From assembly GCA_016218725.1 (NCBI GenBank), contig JACRDB010000169.1, positions 1 to 64,000 on the forward strand: a stretch of 64,000 nucleotides of DNA. Direction: 5' to 3'. The stretch is from Deltaproteobacteria bacterium. GTDB lineage: Bacteria; Myxococcota_A; Polyangia; Polyangiales; Ga0077539. A program made the translations under genes and the position numbers. Positions 43,101 to 51,014 of the stretch are shown here, piece after piece; the stretch's first letter is position 1, and each line of letters opens with the position of its first letter. The notes under the pieces were generated by a model, which had not been told where the DNA came from, made no database searches, and saw only the letters and a program-made list of their open reading frames with translations.

Positions 43101-46100
43101 TGCGCGCGTCCCAGCGGGTCCGTGGTGCCCGTGAGCAGCCCCGAGGCGTCGAAGTTCACCCGACTGCTCTCGCCGTCGGGGCCCCGGAGGGCCGTGGGAC
43201 GTCCCGAGCGATCAAAGCTCTCGTCGATGGTGGCCTCGCGGCCCTCGTAGGTGTACGCGGCCCTCTCGCCCGTGGCCGTGGAGGACAGCCGGAAGGTGAG
43301 CCCGTCGAGGTCCGTCATCCCCGTGGGGCGATCCCGACGGTCGTAGGTGTAGGTCTCCACGCCGCCCAGCGGGTGCGTCACGCGGGAGACGTTCCCTCGG
43401 AAGTCATACTCCAGCCGCGTGACAGCGCCGCGAGGGTCGGTGATGGAGGTGACGTCGCCGTCGCTGTTGTATGTCGTGGTGCGGGTGTTCCCGTCGGGGT
43501 CCGTGGTGCGGGTGGGGCGCCCGGCGCTGTCGAAGGTAGTGGTCCAGCGGTTGCCCAGGGCGTCCACCCGCGCCGTGCGGTTGCCCGCGGCGTCGTACTC
43601 GTAGCGCGTGGCGTTCCCCAACGGGTCGGTCTCCACGGTCACTCTCCCAAGGGCGTTGCGCTCGTATCGCCGGACGCCCCCGAGGGGGTCCTCGGAGCGC
43701 ACCACGAGACCCCTCTCGTCGTAGATGAACACCCAGGCGCGCCCTTCGGGGTCCGTGATCACCTCCCGGCGCCCGTCGGCGTGCTCGAAGCGCACGCTGC
43801 GCCCCTCGGCGTCCGAGGCCCCGACGAGCCTCCCGGTGCTGTCGTACTCCATGGTCCCCGGAGCCCGGCCCCGCGGGTCGATCACCTGGAGCAGCAGGTG
43901 CTCGCCGTCGTAGCGGTAGCGCGTGGTGGAGTCAGAGAAATCCGTGGCGGCCACCAGGTCCCCGGCGGTGTTGTACTGGTAGGTCCGGGAGGCCCCGTCG
44001 GGGAGCGTGATCCGGGTGATGCGCCCCAGCGTGTCCCGGGTGATCCCGAGGGCCGCGCCTTCGCTCTCCGTGATGGCCCCGGCGGTGGTCACCGTGAGCG
44101 AGCGCCCGGAGGCCGTACGCAGCGCCAGCACCCCCCGCGTACGGTGGATGTCGTACGCGGTCCCGTCGCGGGTGCGGAGCCGGAAGAGCTGCGGCTGCCA
44201 GAGGTTCCCGAGGTTGTCCACCAGCACGCCCCCGCGCGCGAAGAGCAAGCGTAGCTCCGTGGTGGGCGCGTCGAGGACCTCCAGCGTGGCGGCGGTGCCG
44301 GTCTCGGGCTCCACGGTCACGCTGGCCTCGGACGAACCGATGTCGCACGTCCTGCCGGTGATGCTCAGCCGGAAGCGGTAGGTGGTGGGCCCGAGGGTCA
44401 CCGCCCAGCGGTGGGGCACCGTCTCCCGGAGCCTCGGGCGGAACGGCAGGAACGTGCACCCGCCGTTCTCTTCGTAGTTGAGCGACGTGTCATTGAGCTG
44501 CGAGAGCCTGCCGAAGCCCTCGAGCTCCAGCCTCCACCCGGCGCCGAAGTCCCCGCTGGAGCGGTCCCGGGAGTCGTACACCCTCCGCACCCGGAGGGGC
44601 ACGTTGACCAGGCGCGTGACCGCGTCCAGCACCACGAGCCTCACGGTCCCTGGCCTCGGGGTCACCGTGGGCGGCACCTCGATGGCGCTCGGGGGCGTGG
44701 TGCACACCCGTGTCCCGTGGGCGTCCTCGGCGCAGACCCTCCAATCATGGAAGCCCTCCGGGAGCATGGTGGGGTCGATGGTCCCGAGGCGCCCCGCGGT
44801 CACGGGACGGTCCAGCGTGGACACCGGCGTGAAGCGCCCCGCCCCGTGGGGCGAAGTCTCCACGGTGACGCGCACCAGCTCCCGGTCCGTCGCCGTGCCG
44901 GTGATGTCCACCGGGGCCGTGAGCACCGCGCCGTTGGAGGGCCCGCCGGTGACCGTCAACCGCGGCTGACCGTCGTCGGCCATGGCCGCGGTGAAGAGCA
45001 CGCCCCGCGCGGTCGCCACGTTGTCCGAGGCGTCCCTGACCGTGGCGATCACCTCGTAGCGCCCGGGGGCCGTGGGCGTGAAGGTCCCGCAGCCCGCCCC
45101 GTCCAGCGTGAGGGCCGTGCCCCCGACGGTCACCGTCCGCGAACGAAGGGCGGAGCCGTCGGTCACCGTCACGCACACGCGGCTGGTGGCCCCGACGGTG
45201 ATCCCCGGAGGCGACACGTTCAACCTCAGGGTCGGGGGGTCCACGTCCGACGCGGTGGCCTGCACCACAAGCTCGGAGCCGGGGCTGGCCTGGAGCCCGT
45301 CGTGCACCGTGAGGCGCACCCGGTAGCGCCCGGCCACGTCCGTGCGCAGCATCGCCGCGCGCTCCGTCGCGCCGCTCACCGCCGCCGCGGAGCCCTCCGG
45401 GCGCTCCGTGAGCGTCCACGCGTAGGTGAGAGGGTCCCCGTCCGGGTCCAGGGACCCGGCCCCGTCAAGGGGCACCACGGCCCCCGCGGCCACCACCGCG
45501 CCGTCGCCAGAAACCGCGACCGGGGCGCGGTTTACGCGCACGATGCCCGCCGCGGCGTCTTCGCCCAGGGCGTTGCGCACCCTCACGCTCCAGCCGTGGT
45601 CCGCGGTGCCCGGGAGGCGCACCCTCACGGCCGGGTCCGTGGCCGCGCTGCCTGGCTCGAAGCGCCCGTCGGGGATGCTCCACTGGTAAGACAAGCCCCC
45701 GCCCATGGACCCCGCGGCGTCCAGGGTCACCACCGTGACAAAGCCATCCCCGCGGGCGATGCGCGAGGGGCTCACCGTCACCCTCGCGGTGGGGCGCTCC
45801 GTGGCGGGCGTCGCCATGCCCCGGTCCTCCGTCGCGGTGTCCGCGGCCACCTCCGACGGCGCAGCGTCCGCGGGAGTGTCCATCGCCGCACCGTCCGAGC
45901 TCCCCGCGTCGCCGTCGCCGTCGACCGGTGCGTCCATGGTGGTCCCTCCCCCGTCGGAGGGCGCTCCGTCCGTGGCGGCTCCGTCCCCCGGGGCGTCCGC
46001 TGGAGCGTCCGAGGGCTCCGCGTCCGCGGTCCCATCGGTGACTGCGGGCGCGTCCCCCGGCGCGCTGTCCCGTGCCTGCGCGGTGTCCTCGGGAGCCGTA

Positions 46101-46282
46101 TCCGTGGAGGGCGAAGTGTCCGGCCCGCTGCCGTCACCCCCCGTGACACTGTCGCCTCCCGCGACGCCGTCACCCACCATGGCCCCGTCCGGCGAGATCG
46201 CCCCGGAGCCATCACCGTTGCAACCTGGCGCGACCGCCGCGGTCCACGCCGCCACCAGGAACCCACGCAAGAGGTATCGCAT
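40142..46282 (-). CDS. Giant RHS/YD-repeat lipoprotein
   Basis: This 2046-residue protein has a signal ending VAPGCNG. An Asp/Pro/Ser linker (about 22-175) and several Ig/PKD-like domains (about 180-530) lead to an RHS barrel of dozens of YD repeats (GRxTRxxDPxGN-type, about 560-1690). The core end motif is YDPSLGRFLTPDAVSQDP followed by YRYVGNNPLRYTDPTG (about 1705-1750). The terminal 295 residues hold a hydrophobic stretch ITNIIAGVLAAIAAPILAEI and a beta-rich domain not matching a toxin I know. RHS shells usually carry toxins; here the lipid anchor and absence of an immunity gene downstream argue for a surface role. The kinase gene starts upstream on the same strand. Confidence 0.88.
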   Translation of the reverse strand: MRYLLRGFLVAAWTAAVAPGCNGDGSGAISPDGAMVGDGVAGGDSVTGGDGSGPDTSPSTDTAPEDTAQARDSAPGDAPAVTDGTADAEPSDAPADAPGDGAATDGAPSDGGGTTMDAPVDGDGDAGSSDGAAMDTPADAAPSEVAADTATEDRGMATPATERPTARVTVSPSRIARGDGFVTVVTLDAAGSMGGGLSYQWSIPDGRFEPGSAATDPAVRVRLPGTADHGWSVRVRNALGEDAAAGIVRVNRAPVAVSGDGAVVAAGAVVPLDGAGSLDPDGDPLTYAWTLTERPEGSAAAVSGATERAAMLRTDVAGRYRVRLTVHDGLQASPGSELVVQATASDVDPPTLRLNVSPPGITVGATSRVCVTVTDGSALRSRTVTVGGTALTLDGAGCGTFTPTAPGRYEVIATVRDASDNVATARGVLFTAAMADDGQPRLTVTGGPSNGAVLTAPVDITGTATDRELVRVTVETSPHGAGRFTPVSTLDRPVTAGRLGTIDPTMLPEGFHDWRVCAEDAHGTRVCTTPPSAIEVPPTVTPRPGTVRLVVLDAVTRLVNVPLRVRRVYDSRDRSSGDFGAGWRLELEGFGRLSQLNDTSLNYEENGGCTFLPFRPRLRETVPHRWAVTLGPTTYRFRLSITGRTCDIGSSEASVTVEPETGTAATLEVLDAPTTELRLLFARGGVLVDNLGNLWQPQLFRLRTRDGTAYDIHRTRGVLALRTASGRSLTVTTAGAITESEGAALGITRDTLGRITRITLPDGASRTYQYNTAGDLVAATDFSDSTTRYRYDGEHLLLQVIDPRGRAPGTMEYDSTGRLVGASDAEGRSVRFEHADGRREVITDPEGRAWVFIYDERGLVVRSEDPLGGVRRYERNALGRVTVETDPLGNATRYEYDAAGNRTARVDALGNRWTTTFDSAGRPTRTTDPDGNTRTTTYNSDGDVTSITDPRGAVTRLEYDFRGNVSRVTHPLGGVETYTYDRRDRPTGMTDLDGLTFRLSSTATGERAAYTYEGREATIDESFDRSGRPTALRGPDGESSRVNFDASGLLTGTTDPLGRAQTVLYDARDLPVAFRDLNGTTTTVLRGPTGRPTAVTLGDGRVLDRSWDALGRMTRSTLPGGQTARMTYDAAGHITALDLPGRGAWAFTYNAGNRPVTVTGPGGGSARFEYSPGGRRTATVDALGRRTAYAYDPDGAPTELRDPAGGVTRITRDIEGHVTAVTNPRGEVTRMTYNPAGHLVSTTTPGGEALTCTYNTLGRLTAATLPSGAVWTYSYDISAHLTTRRFPWGGEERFEHDALGRQTRITDGTGQATVFTYDAAGHLAARTPSDPALTETRTWAGPRLVSARGPYGMVTFSTEASGRLRRADTSDGDFVAYTYDTAGRVETVGTPSGSVRQGWDPASGRLGSVEDPSAGRAEFTYDLAGQLVGVRQPGELVTTYTRDGRGELTAVRVTRAGATLYEQTVTRDLAGDVTALDETSGGATRSARFTYDARGHLSRETRGGTTLDYTYDRDGSLTALGSRRLTLDRLRPVAAGGATLRWDAAGRLVERSEGAVTERLRYDAVGRLAEVTRAGAAPARVRFTYDDQELLRTVDIDGASRRLLWDRAAGAPRLLEERAPDGALLVRYVYGPEGLVAVVEGSAARPVVRDALGSVVGVIDGGAFTARHGYTAFGEGSAGFGRGARLGFRGEYLVPELGLYFLRSRFYDPSLGRFLTPDAVSQDPSAPALFDPYRYVGNNPLRYTDPTGRFSLGELAITNIIAGVLAAIAAPILAEIGLLLVEAITGRDLGTVGGFNGFNAGVQLVERSGAYASTAGLGFGFDFTWEPETLYPQLFTISVETNLGIDLKSPEVRLSNRPINLEFGPSFSADYLPGDVKPLAVSLQVKVGAAARALRRRALAANAVLRTYVEASGGLTLEFELFGTDRNGNAASNFVSPPATPGGSSSFNPEGFTKLKTPLSDFSFVPIVETFLFPTNRNGERGFRNALRELQPGRSFAPPPPNTGQSRRFYFGVLFEFPVVVIPIDDNPETQADLGLFSSIASLAGF

Positions 46283-46294
46283 CGCAACCCGAGG

Positions 46295-47563
46295 CTACGC
46301 CCCGGGCACGCTCGTCGGATGTACGGCACGCCCCCCGGACGCGCCGGGGCCGCGGTACCCACATGTGGGTGTGGTGATCGAAGGTGCGCTCCTCCGAAGG
46401 ACTCGGGTGCGGACTCGAACCCGCAGGGGACGCACGGAGAACGCGCGCAGGGCGGGCTCGTCGGCCCTGGGAGCGGGCGTCGGGAAGGCGGGTGGCACAG
46501 GGCTCCGGGTGTTGTCCAGGGCCGAGCGGGAGGAGGGCACGCCGAGGAGGAGCCCGAGCGCTCCCGCGGCGGCGAGGGTGTAGCGCCGTAGGGGCGAAGG
46601 GCGGGCCGCGGGCGCGACGGAGCGCGTGACCGGTGAGAGCTCCTCGGGGCTCCCGGCGGCGCGCAGGAGGGCCTCCCGGAGCGCGCGGGCGGAGCCGTAG
46701 CGCAGCGCGCGGTTACGGTCCAGGGCGCGGTGCACCACCGCGGTCAGGGCCTCGGGGAGCTCCGGGCAGAGCGCGCGGAGGTCCACGGGGCTCTCCGTGG
46801 CGCTGCGGACCAGGACCTCGGCGACGGAGGCTCCGTCGTAGGGCAGGCGGCCCGAGACGCACTCGTAGAGCATCGCCCCGAAGCTCCAGAGGTCCGCGCG
46901 GGCGTCCAGGTCGGGCACGCTCCGGGCCTGCTCCGGGGCCATGTACGCGGGCGTCCCGAGGAGCACATGCTGGCCCGTCAGGCGCCGCGCGCCAGGCACC
47001 CACGCCACGCCGAAGTCCAGCACCTTGGGGCACACCCCGCCGTCGCGGGTCCTTGCCAGGAACACGTTGGCGGGCTTCAGGTCCCGGTGCACGACCCTCC
47101 GGGCGTGGGCGGCCTCCAACGCCGAGAGCACCGGCAGGAGGAGCTGCAACGCCTCGCCAGGGTCCAGCGCCCCTTGGCGCTCCAGGCGCGCCTCCAGGGT
47201 CTCCCCTTCGAGGTGCTCCAACACCAGGAAGGGAGGCGTCGCCTCGCGATCAAAGTCCAGCACCTCGACGATGTTCGGGTGAGCGACCTCCGCGGCGGCG
47301 CGCGCCTCGCGCTCGAAGCGCTCCAGGTCCACGGCGCGCGCGGCGCGCGAGGGGTGGAGCACCTTGACCGCCACCTTGCGCCCGGTGCGGGTGTTCCAGC
47401 CCTCGTACACCGAGCCCATGGCCCCCGCGCCGAGGAGCGCCCCGAGGCGGTAGCGCCCACCGAGGACCTGCCCGCGCTCACCTCCGGCGGGCCCGAGGGG
47501 TTCAGGGTCCGTGAGAGTCTTGTCCGGCTCCGGGCCGGCGAGGTGTGCTCTCCGCGGCGCCAT
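46295..47563 (-). CDS. Hanks-type Ser/Thr protein kinase
   Basis: This is a 422-residue protein from ATG 47563. The kinase domain (about 37-290) has GAGAMGSVYE, VAVKVL (Lys), HRDLKPANVF (catalytic loop), VLDFGVAW (DFG) and GTPAYMAPEQA, all intact. A single transmembrane-like segment, RYTLAAAGALGLLLGV, lies at about 325-340, followed by a Pro/Arg-rich tail. No sensor domain is recognisable. The gene ends 12 bp before the RHS gene start on the same strand, so the two may be co-transcribed. A rarer TTG start at 47638 is less likely. Confidence 0.9.
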   Translation of the reverse strand: MAPRRAHLAGPEPDKTLTDPEPLGPAGGERGQVLGGRYRLGALLGAGAMGSVYEGWNTRTGRKVAVKVLHPSRAARAVDLERFEREARAAAEVAHPNIVEVLDFDREATPPFLVLEHLEGETLEARLERQGALDPGEALQLLLPVLSALEAAHARRVVHRDLKPANVFLARTRDGGVCPKVLDFGVAWVPGARRLTGQHVLLGTPAYMAPEQARSVPDLDARADLWSFGAMLYECVSGRLPYDGASVAEVLVRSATESPVDLRALCPELPEALTAVVHRALDRNRALRYGSARALREALLRAAGSPEELSPVTRSVAPAARPSPLRRYTLAAAGALGLLLGVPSSRSALDNTRSPVPPAFPTPAPRADEPALRAFSVRPLRVRVRTRVLRRSAPSITTPTCGYRGPGASGGRAVHPTSVPGA

Positions 47564-47713
47564 GGCGGTCTTGACCAAGCGCGTTCCGTGCCACCGACGA
47601 GGTGCCCGAAGAGACCCCTCGAAACCCTTGAACCGCAAGGGAAGTCACGGCCCAGAGGGACGCCTCCGGGTGCGTCGCCCGCGACGCGGCGCCACCGCCG
47701 GACCGCGGCGAGG

Positions 47714-48334
47714 CTACTCCGAGAGCACCCTCCGGCGGCGCGTTGCCTCGCGGCAGGTGACCAGCCAGCGGCCGCCCTCGCGCGCCATGGAGAGCGTCCC
47801 GCTCTGGCGCGCGCCGTCGATGTTGAGGGCCCCGGTGCGCACCCGCATGCCGAGCACCGTGGCGGTGCCACCGCGGCTGTGCACCGAGCCCCGGACCGTG
47901 TAGCGCACCCGAGCCTGGTCTCCCTCCTCCGAGGCCACGGAGGTCTCTACGCCGCTCAGGGTCATGCGCGAGCCCATCATCTGCACCGCGGACACGTCCC
48001 CCACGGAGCCGCCGCGACAGGGCTCCACCACCAGCGCCCGAGCCCCGTCCAGGTCCCCTCTGCCGCCGAGCTCCAGGTACCTCCGGGCCACCTCCGCGGG
48101 GCCGTCCCCGGTCGCTCCCGGCGCCGCGGGCGCCGTGGCGTCTCCCGTGACCGCCGCGGTGGCGTCCGTCGTGGTCGTGGCGTCCCCCGGAGCCACCGCC
48201 GCAGCGTCCGGCGCCGGCGCCACCGAGGGCGTCACCGGTGCGGCCACGGGCGCGCTCGTCGGGGCCACGTCCGGCGCGTTGTTGGCACCTCCCCCGCGGT
48301 TGCACCCGAGCGCGAAGACTACACTCACCCACAT
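47714..48334 (-). CDS. Small lipoprotein of unknown function
   Basis: This 206-residue protein starts at ATG 48334 (MWVSVVFALGCN, a very short signal with the lipid Cys at residue 11). An Ala/Pro/Thr-rich linker (about 15-75) and a compact C-terminal domain of DUF4878-like feel follow (VARRYLELGGRGDLDGARAL, then VRYTVRGSV and REGGRWLVTC). NTF2-like folds of this kind are common in lipoproteins. The gene is divergent from the helicase. The start is set by the signal peptide; longer frames upstream run antisense to the helicase. Confidence 0.65.
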   Translation of the reverse strand: MWVSVVFALGCNRGGGANNAPDVAPTSAPVAAPVTPSVAPAPDAAAVAPGDATTTTDATAAVTGDATAPAAPGATGDGPAEVARRYLELGGRGDLDGARALVVEPCRGGSVGDVSAVQMMGSRMTLSGVETSVASEEGDQARVRYTVRGSVHSRGGTATVLGMRVRTGALNIDGARQSGTLSMAREGGRWLVTCREATRRRRVLSE

Positions 48335-48401
48335 CAGGTATTGGTTCCCCACGTAGGGAAGATACCACGGGGGCGACCACGGCCCGCGCGGGTAGTGCGG
48401 G

Positions 48402-50966
48402 TTGTGCTCTCGCGCCTGGAGGCCGTGGTACACCCCCGCGGCGGTGGGACGGCACAAGGTTTCTCTCGACCCGGTGCGGTATGGGCTCCGAGCCCTGGAG
48501 GAGCTGGCGCGCGCCGAGGCCAGCGTGGCGGTGCCCGCGCCCACGGCGGCCCTTGTGTTCTCGCCGGCGTCGCGGGTGTCGAGGCCCGCGCGCGATGGAG
48601 CGGCGCTCTCGCTCCGGCTGTTCTCCCCCACGGAGGACGCCACGCGCTGGGTCCTCCGGGACGACGACCGGCTGGTGCTCACGCCGCCGCCCGCGAGGGC
48701 CGCCGCGCTCTTCGAGGCCCACGTCGCGGCCATGGCCTCGGACGGCGCCGAGGACCTGGTGGTGGGCTTCCCCGTGGTGACCTTCTGGCAGCAGGGCCAG
48801 CGCCGCACCGCGCCGCTCCTGTCCTGGGCGGGCGCCAGCGCTTCGTGGAGGGTCTCGGGCGCGGCCTGGAGGCTCCCTCCGGGGACCCGCGTGGGCGCCG
48901 CGCTGGAGCTACCGACGGGGCTGCACCTCGTCGGCGCCGAGCGCGAGGAGGACACCCCGCGGTGCGCCCCCCACGCCGGGCTCTGGAGCGCGCTCTTCGA
49001 CCTCGACCCCGTTGTGTGGAGCGCGCTCCCCGGGGCCTCTCCAGACGACCCGGCGGCCCTCGTCCGCGCGGCCACCAGGCTCCTGGTCCACGGCGACGAC
49101 GAAGACTGCGCGCCCCTGGCGCCGGGCGCCCTCACCCGTGACGACGTGAGGGCCCTCTGCGACGCCGCCAGGGCCCGGGCGGCGCCGCGCCTCGCCGTCG
49201 AGTGCCACCCCCTGGCCATGGCCATGCTGCTTCCGCGCGGAGACCCGACCGGAGGGCTGCGCCAGGAGCTGCGCGCCCTGGAGACCCAGCGAGCGCCCTC
49301 GACGGGCCCGCTGGCGGTGTACCTCGGCGGGGCGCCGACGCCTTCGCAGCCGGGGCTCCTCCTGGGCCACGGGGACCCCGCGCCTACGCCCTCGCAGGTG
49401 CGCGCCGCCAGGGCCTTCGAGGGCACCCACGACCTCGTGGCGGTGCGGGGCCCTCCGGGTTGCGGCAAGACCGCGCTGGTGCACCACCTGGTGGCCAATG
49501 CCATCGTAGAGAGCGCCCTGGGCGGCACCTGGCGCGCGAAGCCCGAGCGCGGAGAGCACCGCTGGGCCCTGGTGCTCACCAGCACCAACAACGCCGCCGT
49601 GGACCACGCCCTGGCGCCCTTCACCCGCGGAAGGGCGCTCCCCGTGGGCTTACGCATCGGCAACCGCCGGTCCCTCGCCGAGGCCACGGCGGCCACCCTG
49701 CGCGCGGCCCTCGAGGCGCTCGAAGCCCCGTCGGGGCCGTCGCTCCCGTCGGCGAGGGCGCACTTCGAGGCGCGCTCCTCGCGGCTCCGCAAGCAGCGCG
49801 CGGACTGGAGGGAGGCCCTGAGCGCCCGGGCCCAGCAGCTCTCGCACCGGAGCCGCTACGACAAGAACGTCGCCCTGCCCGCGCTCCCGGAGGCCCCGGA
49901 GCCCGACCCCTCGCTGGTGGAGCCCGCCCTGGCCGTGAGGGACGCCTGGGCCTGGACCCACCGCGCGAAGCTCCTCGCGCCCCTGCGCGAGGCCCTGGGG
50001 CTCGCGCTGGAGGAGCGCCTCCCGCGCCCCGGGCGCCCGCTCCCGCGGGTGCTCGCGGACCTGGCGCCGCTCTTCCCGGTGGCCGGCTGCACGCTCCTGT
50101 CGTTCCGCGCCGCGTTCCCCATGGAAGAAGCCCTGATCGACCGCCTGGTGGTCGACGAGGCCGGGCAGTGCGCGCCGGTGTACGCCGTCCCGGCGCTGGC
50201 GCGCGCGCGCAGGGCGCTATTTACGGGCGACACGGCCCAGCTCCCGCCGGTGTACACCCTGGCCGACGACGCCGACGAGCGCCTTGCCGCGGGGCTCTCC
50301 AGCGAGGCCCTGGCGCCCTTCCGCATGGGGTGCTCCAGCGCCACCTCCGCGCAGGCCGTGGCCGCGGGGCGCGTCAGCGAGGAGCTGTGCCTCACGGAGC
50401 ACTTCCGCTCGCAGCCGGAGATCGTGGCCCTGGCCTCGGCCTGGAGCGGCTACCACCTGGAGGTGCGTACGCCGCCGCGCTCGCTCCTGGAGCTGTCACC
50501 GTGGCTCCGGGGCCCGGTGCTGGTGGAGGGCGTCCGGGGCCGAGGGGCGCGCGCGCCAGACGGTGTGGTGAACGAGCCCGAGGCCGCCAGGGCCGTGGCC
50601 GTGGTGGAGGCCCTGGTGCGCGACGGCGTGGCCCCCGGGGACATCGCGGTGCTCTCGCCCTTCGTGGGCCAGGCCGCGCGCATCGGGAGGGCCCTGGGCC
50701 GGGCGGGGCTCACCGACGAGGGGGGCGTGCTCGTGCGCACGGTGCACAAGCTCCAGGGCGGCGAGCGGCGGGTGGTGGTGTTCTCCATCACCGCCACCGA
50801 GGAGCGCCACCTGCGCTGGCTCCGGGAGCGGCCTCACCTCCTGCACGTGGCCACCAGCCGCGCCCAGGACCACCTGGTGGTGCTGCTCGACCTGGAGCGG
50901 GCCGCGCACGAAGCGGTGCTCGGGCCGCTGGTGCGCGCGGCCCTGGGCGCTTCTCCCGGAGGGTAG
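48402..50966 (+). CDS. Superfamily 1 DNA/RNA helicase (AAA_11/AAA_12 type)
   Basis: This protein of about 854 residues has an N-terminal 340-residue region rich in Ala/Arg without a known domain. The helicase part contains GPPGCGKTALV (Walker A, about 349), STNNAAVDH (motif Ia), VVDEAGQCAP (Walker B, about 582), GDTAQLPP (motif III), EHFRSQPEIV (motif IV), TVHKLQGGE (motif V) and ATSRAQDHL (motif VI). This is the Upf1/Dna2-like class. The segment between Walker A and B is long and coiled. The start is unsure; GTG 48474 is an alternative. It stands alone, with lipoprotein genes on both sides. Confidence 0.87.
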   Translation: MCSRAWRPWYTPAAVGRHKVSLDPVRYGLRALEELARAEASVAVPAPTAALVFSPASRVSRPARDGAALSLRLFSPTEDATRWVLRDDDRLVLTPPPARAAALFEAHVAAMASDGAEDLVVGFPVVTFWQQGQRRTAPLLSWAGASASWRVSGAAWRLPPGTRVGAALELPTGLHLVGAEREEDTPRCAPHAGLWSALFDLDPVVWSALPGASPDDPAALVRAATRLLVHGDDEDCAPLAPGALTRDDVRALCDAARARAAPRLAVECHPLAMAMLLPRGDPTGGLRQELRALETQRAPSTGPLAVYLGGAPTPSQPGLLLGHGDPAPTPSQVRAARAFEGTHDLVAVRGPPGCGKTALVHHLVANAIVESALGGTWRAKPERGEHRWALVLTSTNNAAVDHALAPFTRGRALPVGLRIGNRRSLAEATAATLRAALEALEAPSGPSLPSARAHFEARSSRLRKQRADWREALSARAQQLSHRSRYDKNVALPALPEAPEPDPSLVEPALAVRDAWAWTHRAKLLAPLREALGLALEERLPRPGRPLPRVLADLAPLFPVAGCTLLSFRAAFPMEEALIDRLVVDEAGQCAPVYAVPALARARRALFTGDTAQLPPVYTLADDADERLAAGLSSEALAPFRMGCSSATSAQAVAAGRVSEELCLTEHFRSQPEIVALASAWSGYHLEVRTPPRSLLELSPWLRGPVLVEGVRGRGARAPDGVVNEPEAARAVAVVEALVRDGVAPGDIAVLSPFVGQAARIGRALGRAGLTDEGGVLVRTVHKLQGGERRVVVFSITATEERHLRWLRERPHLLHVATSRAQDHLVVLLDLERAAHEAVLGPLVRAALGASPGG

Positions 50967-51014
50967 ACTCCGTGTATCCTCTCCTGGAGCGCCCCGGCGC
51001 CGAGGAGGATCGCG

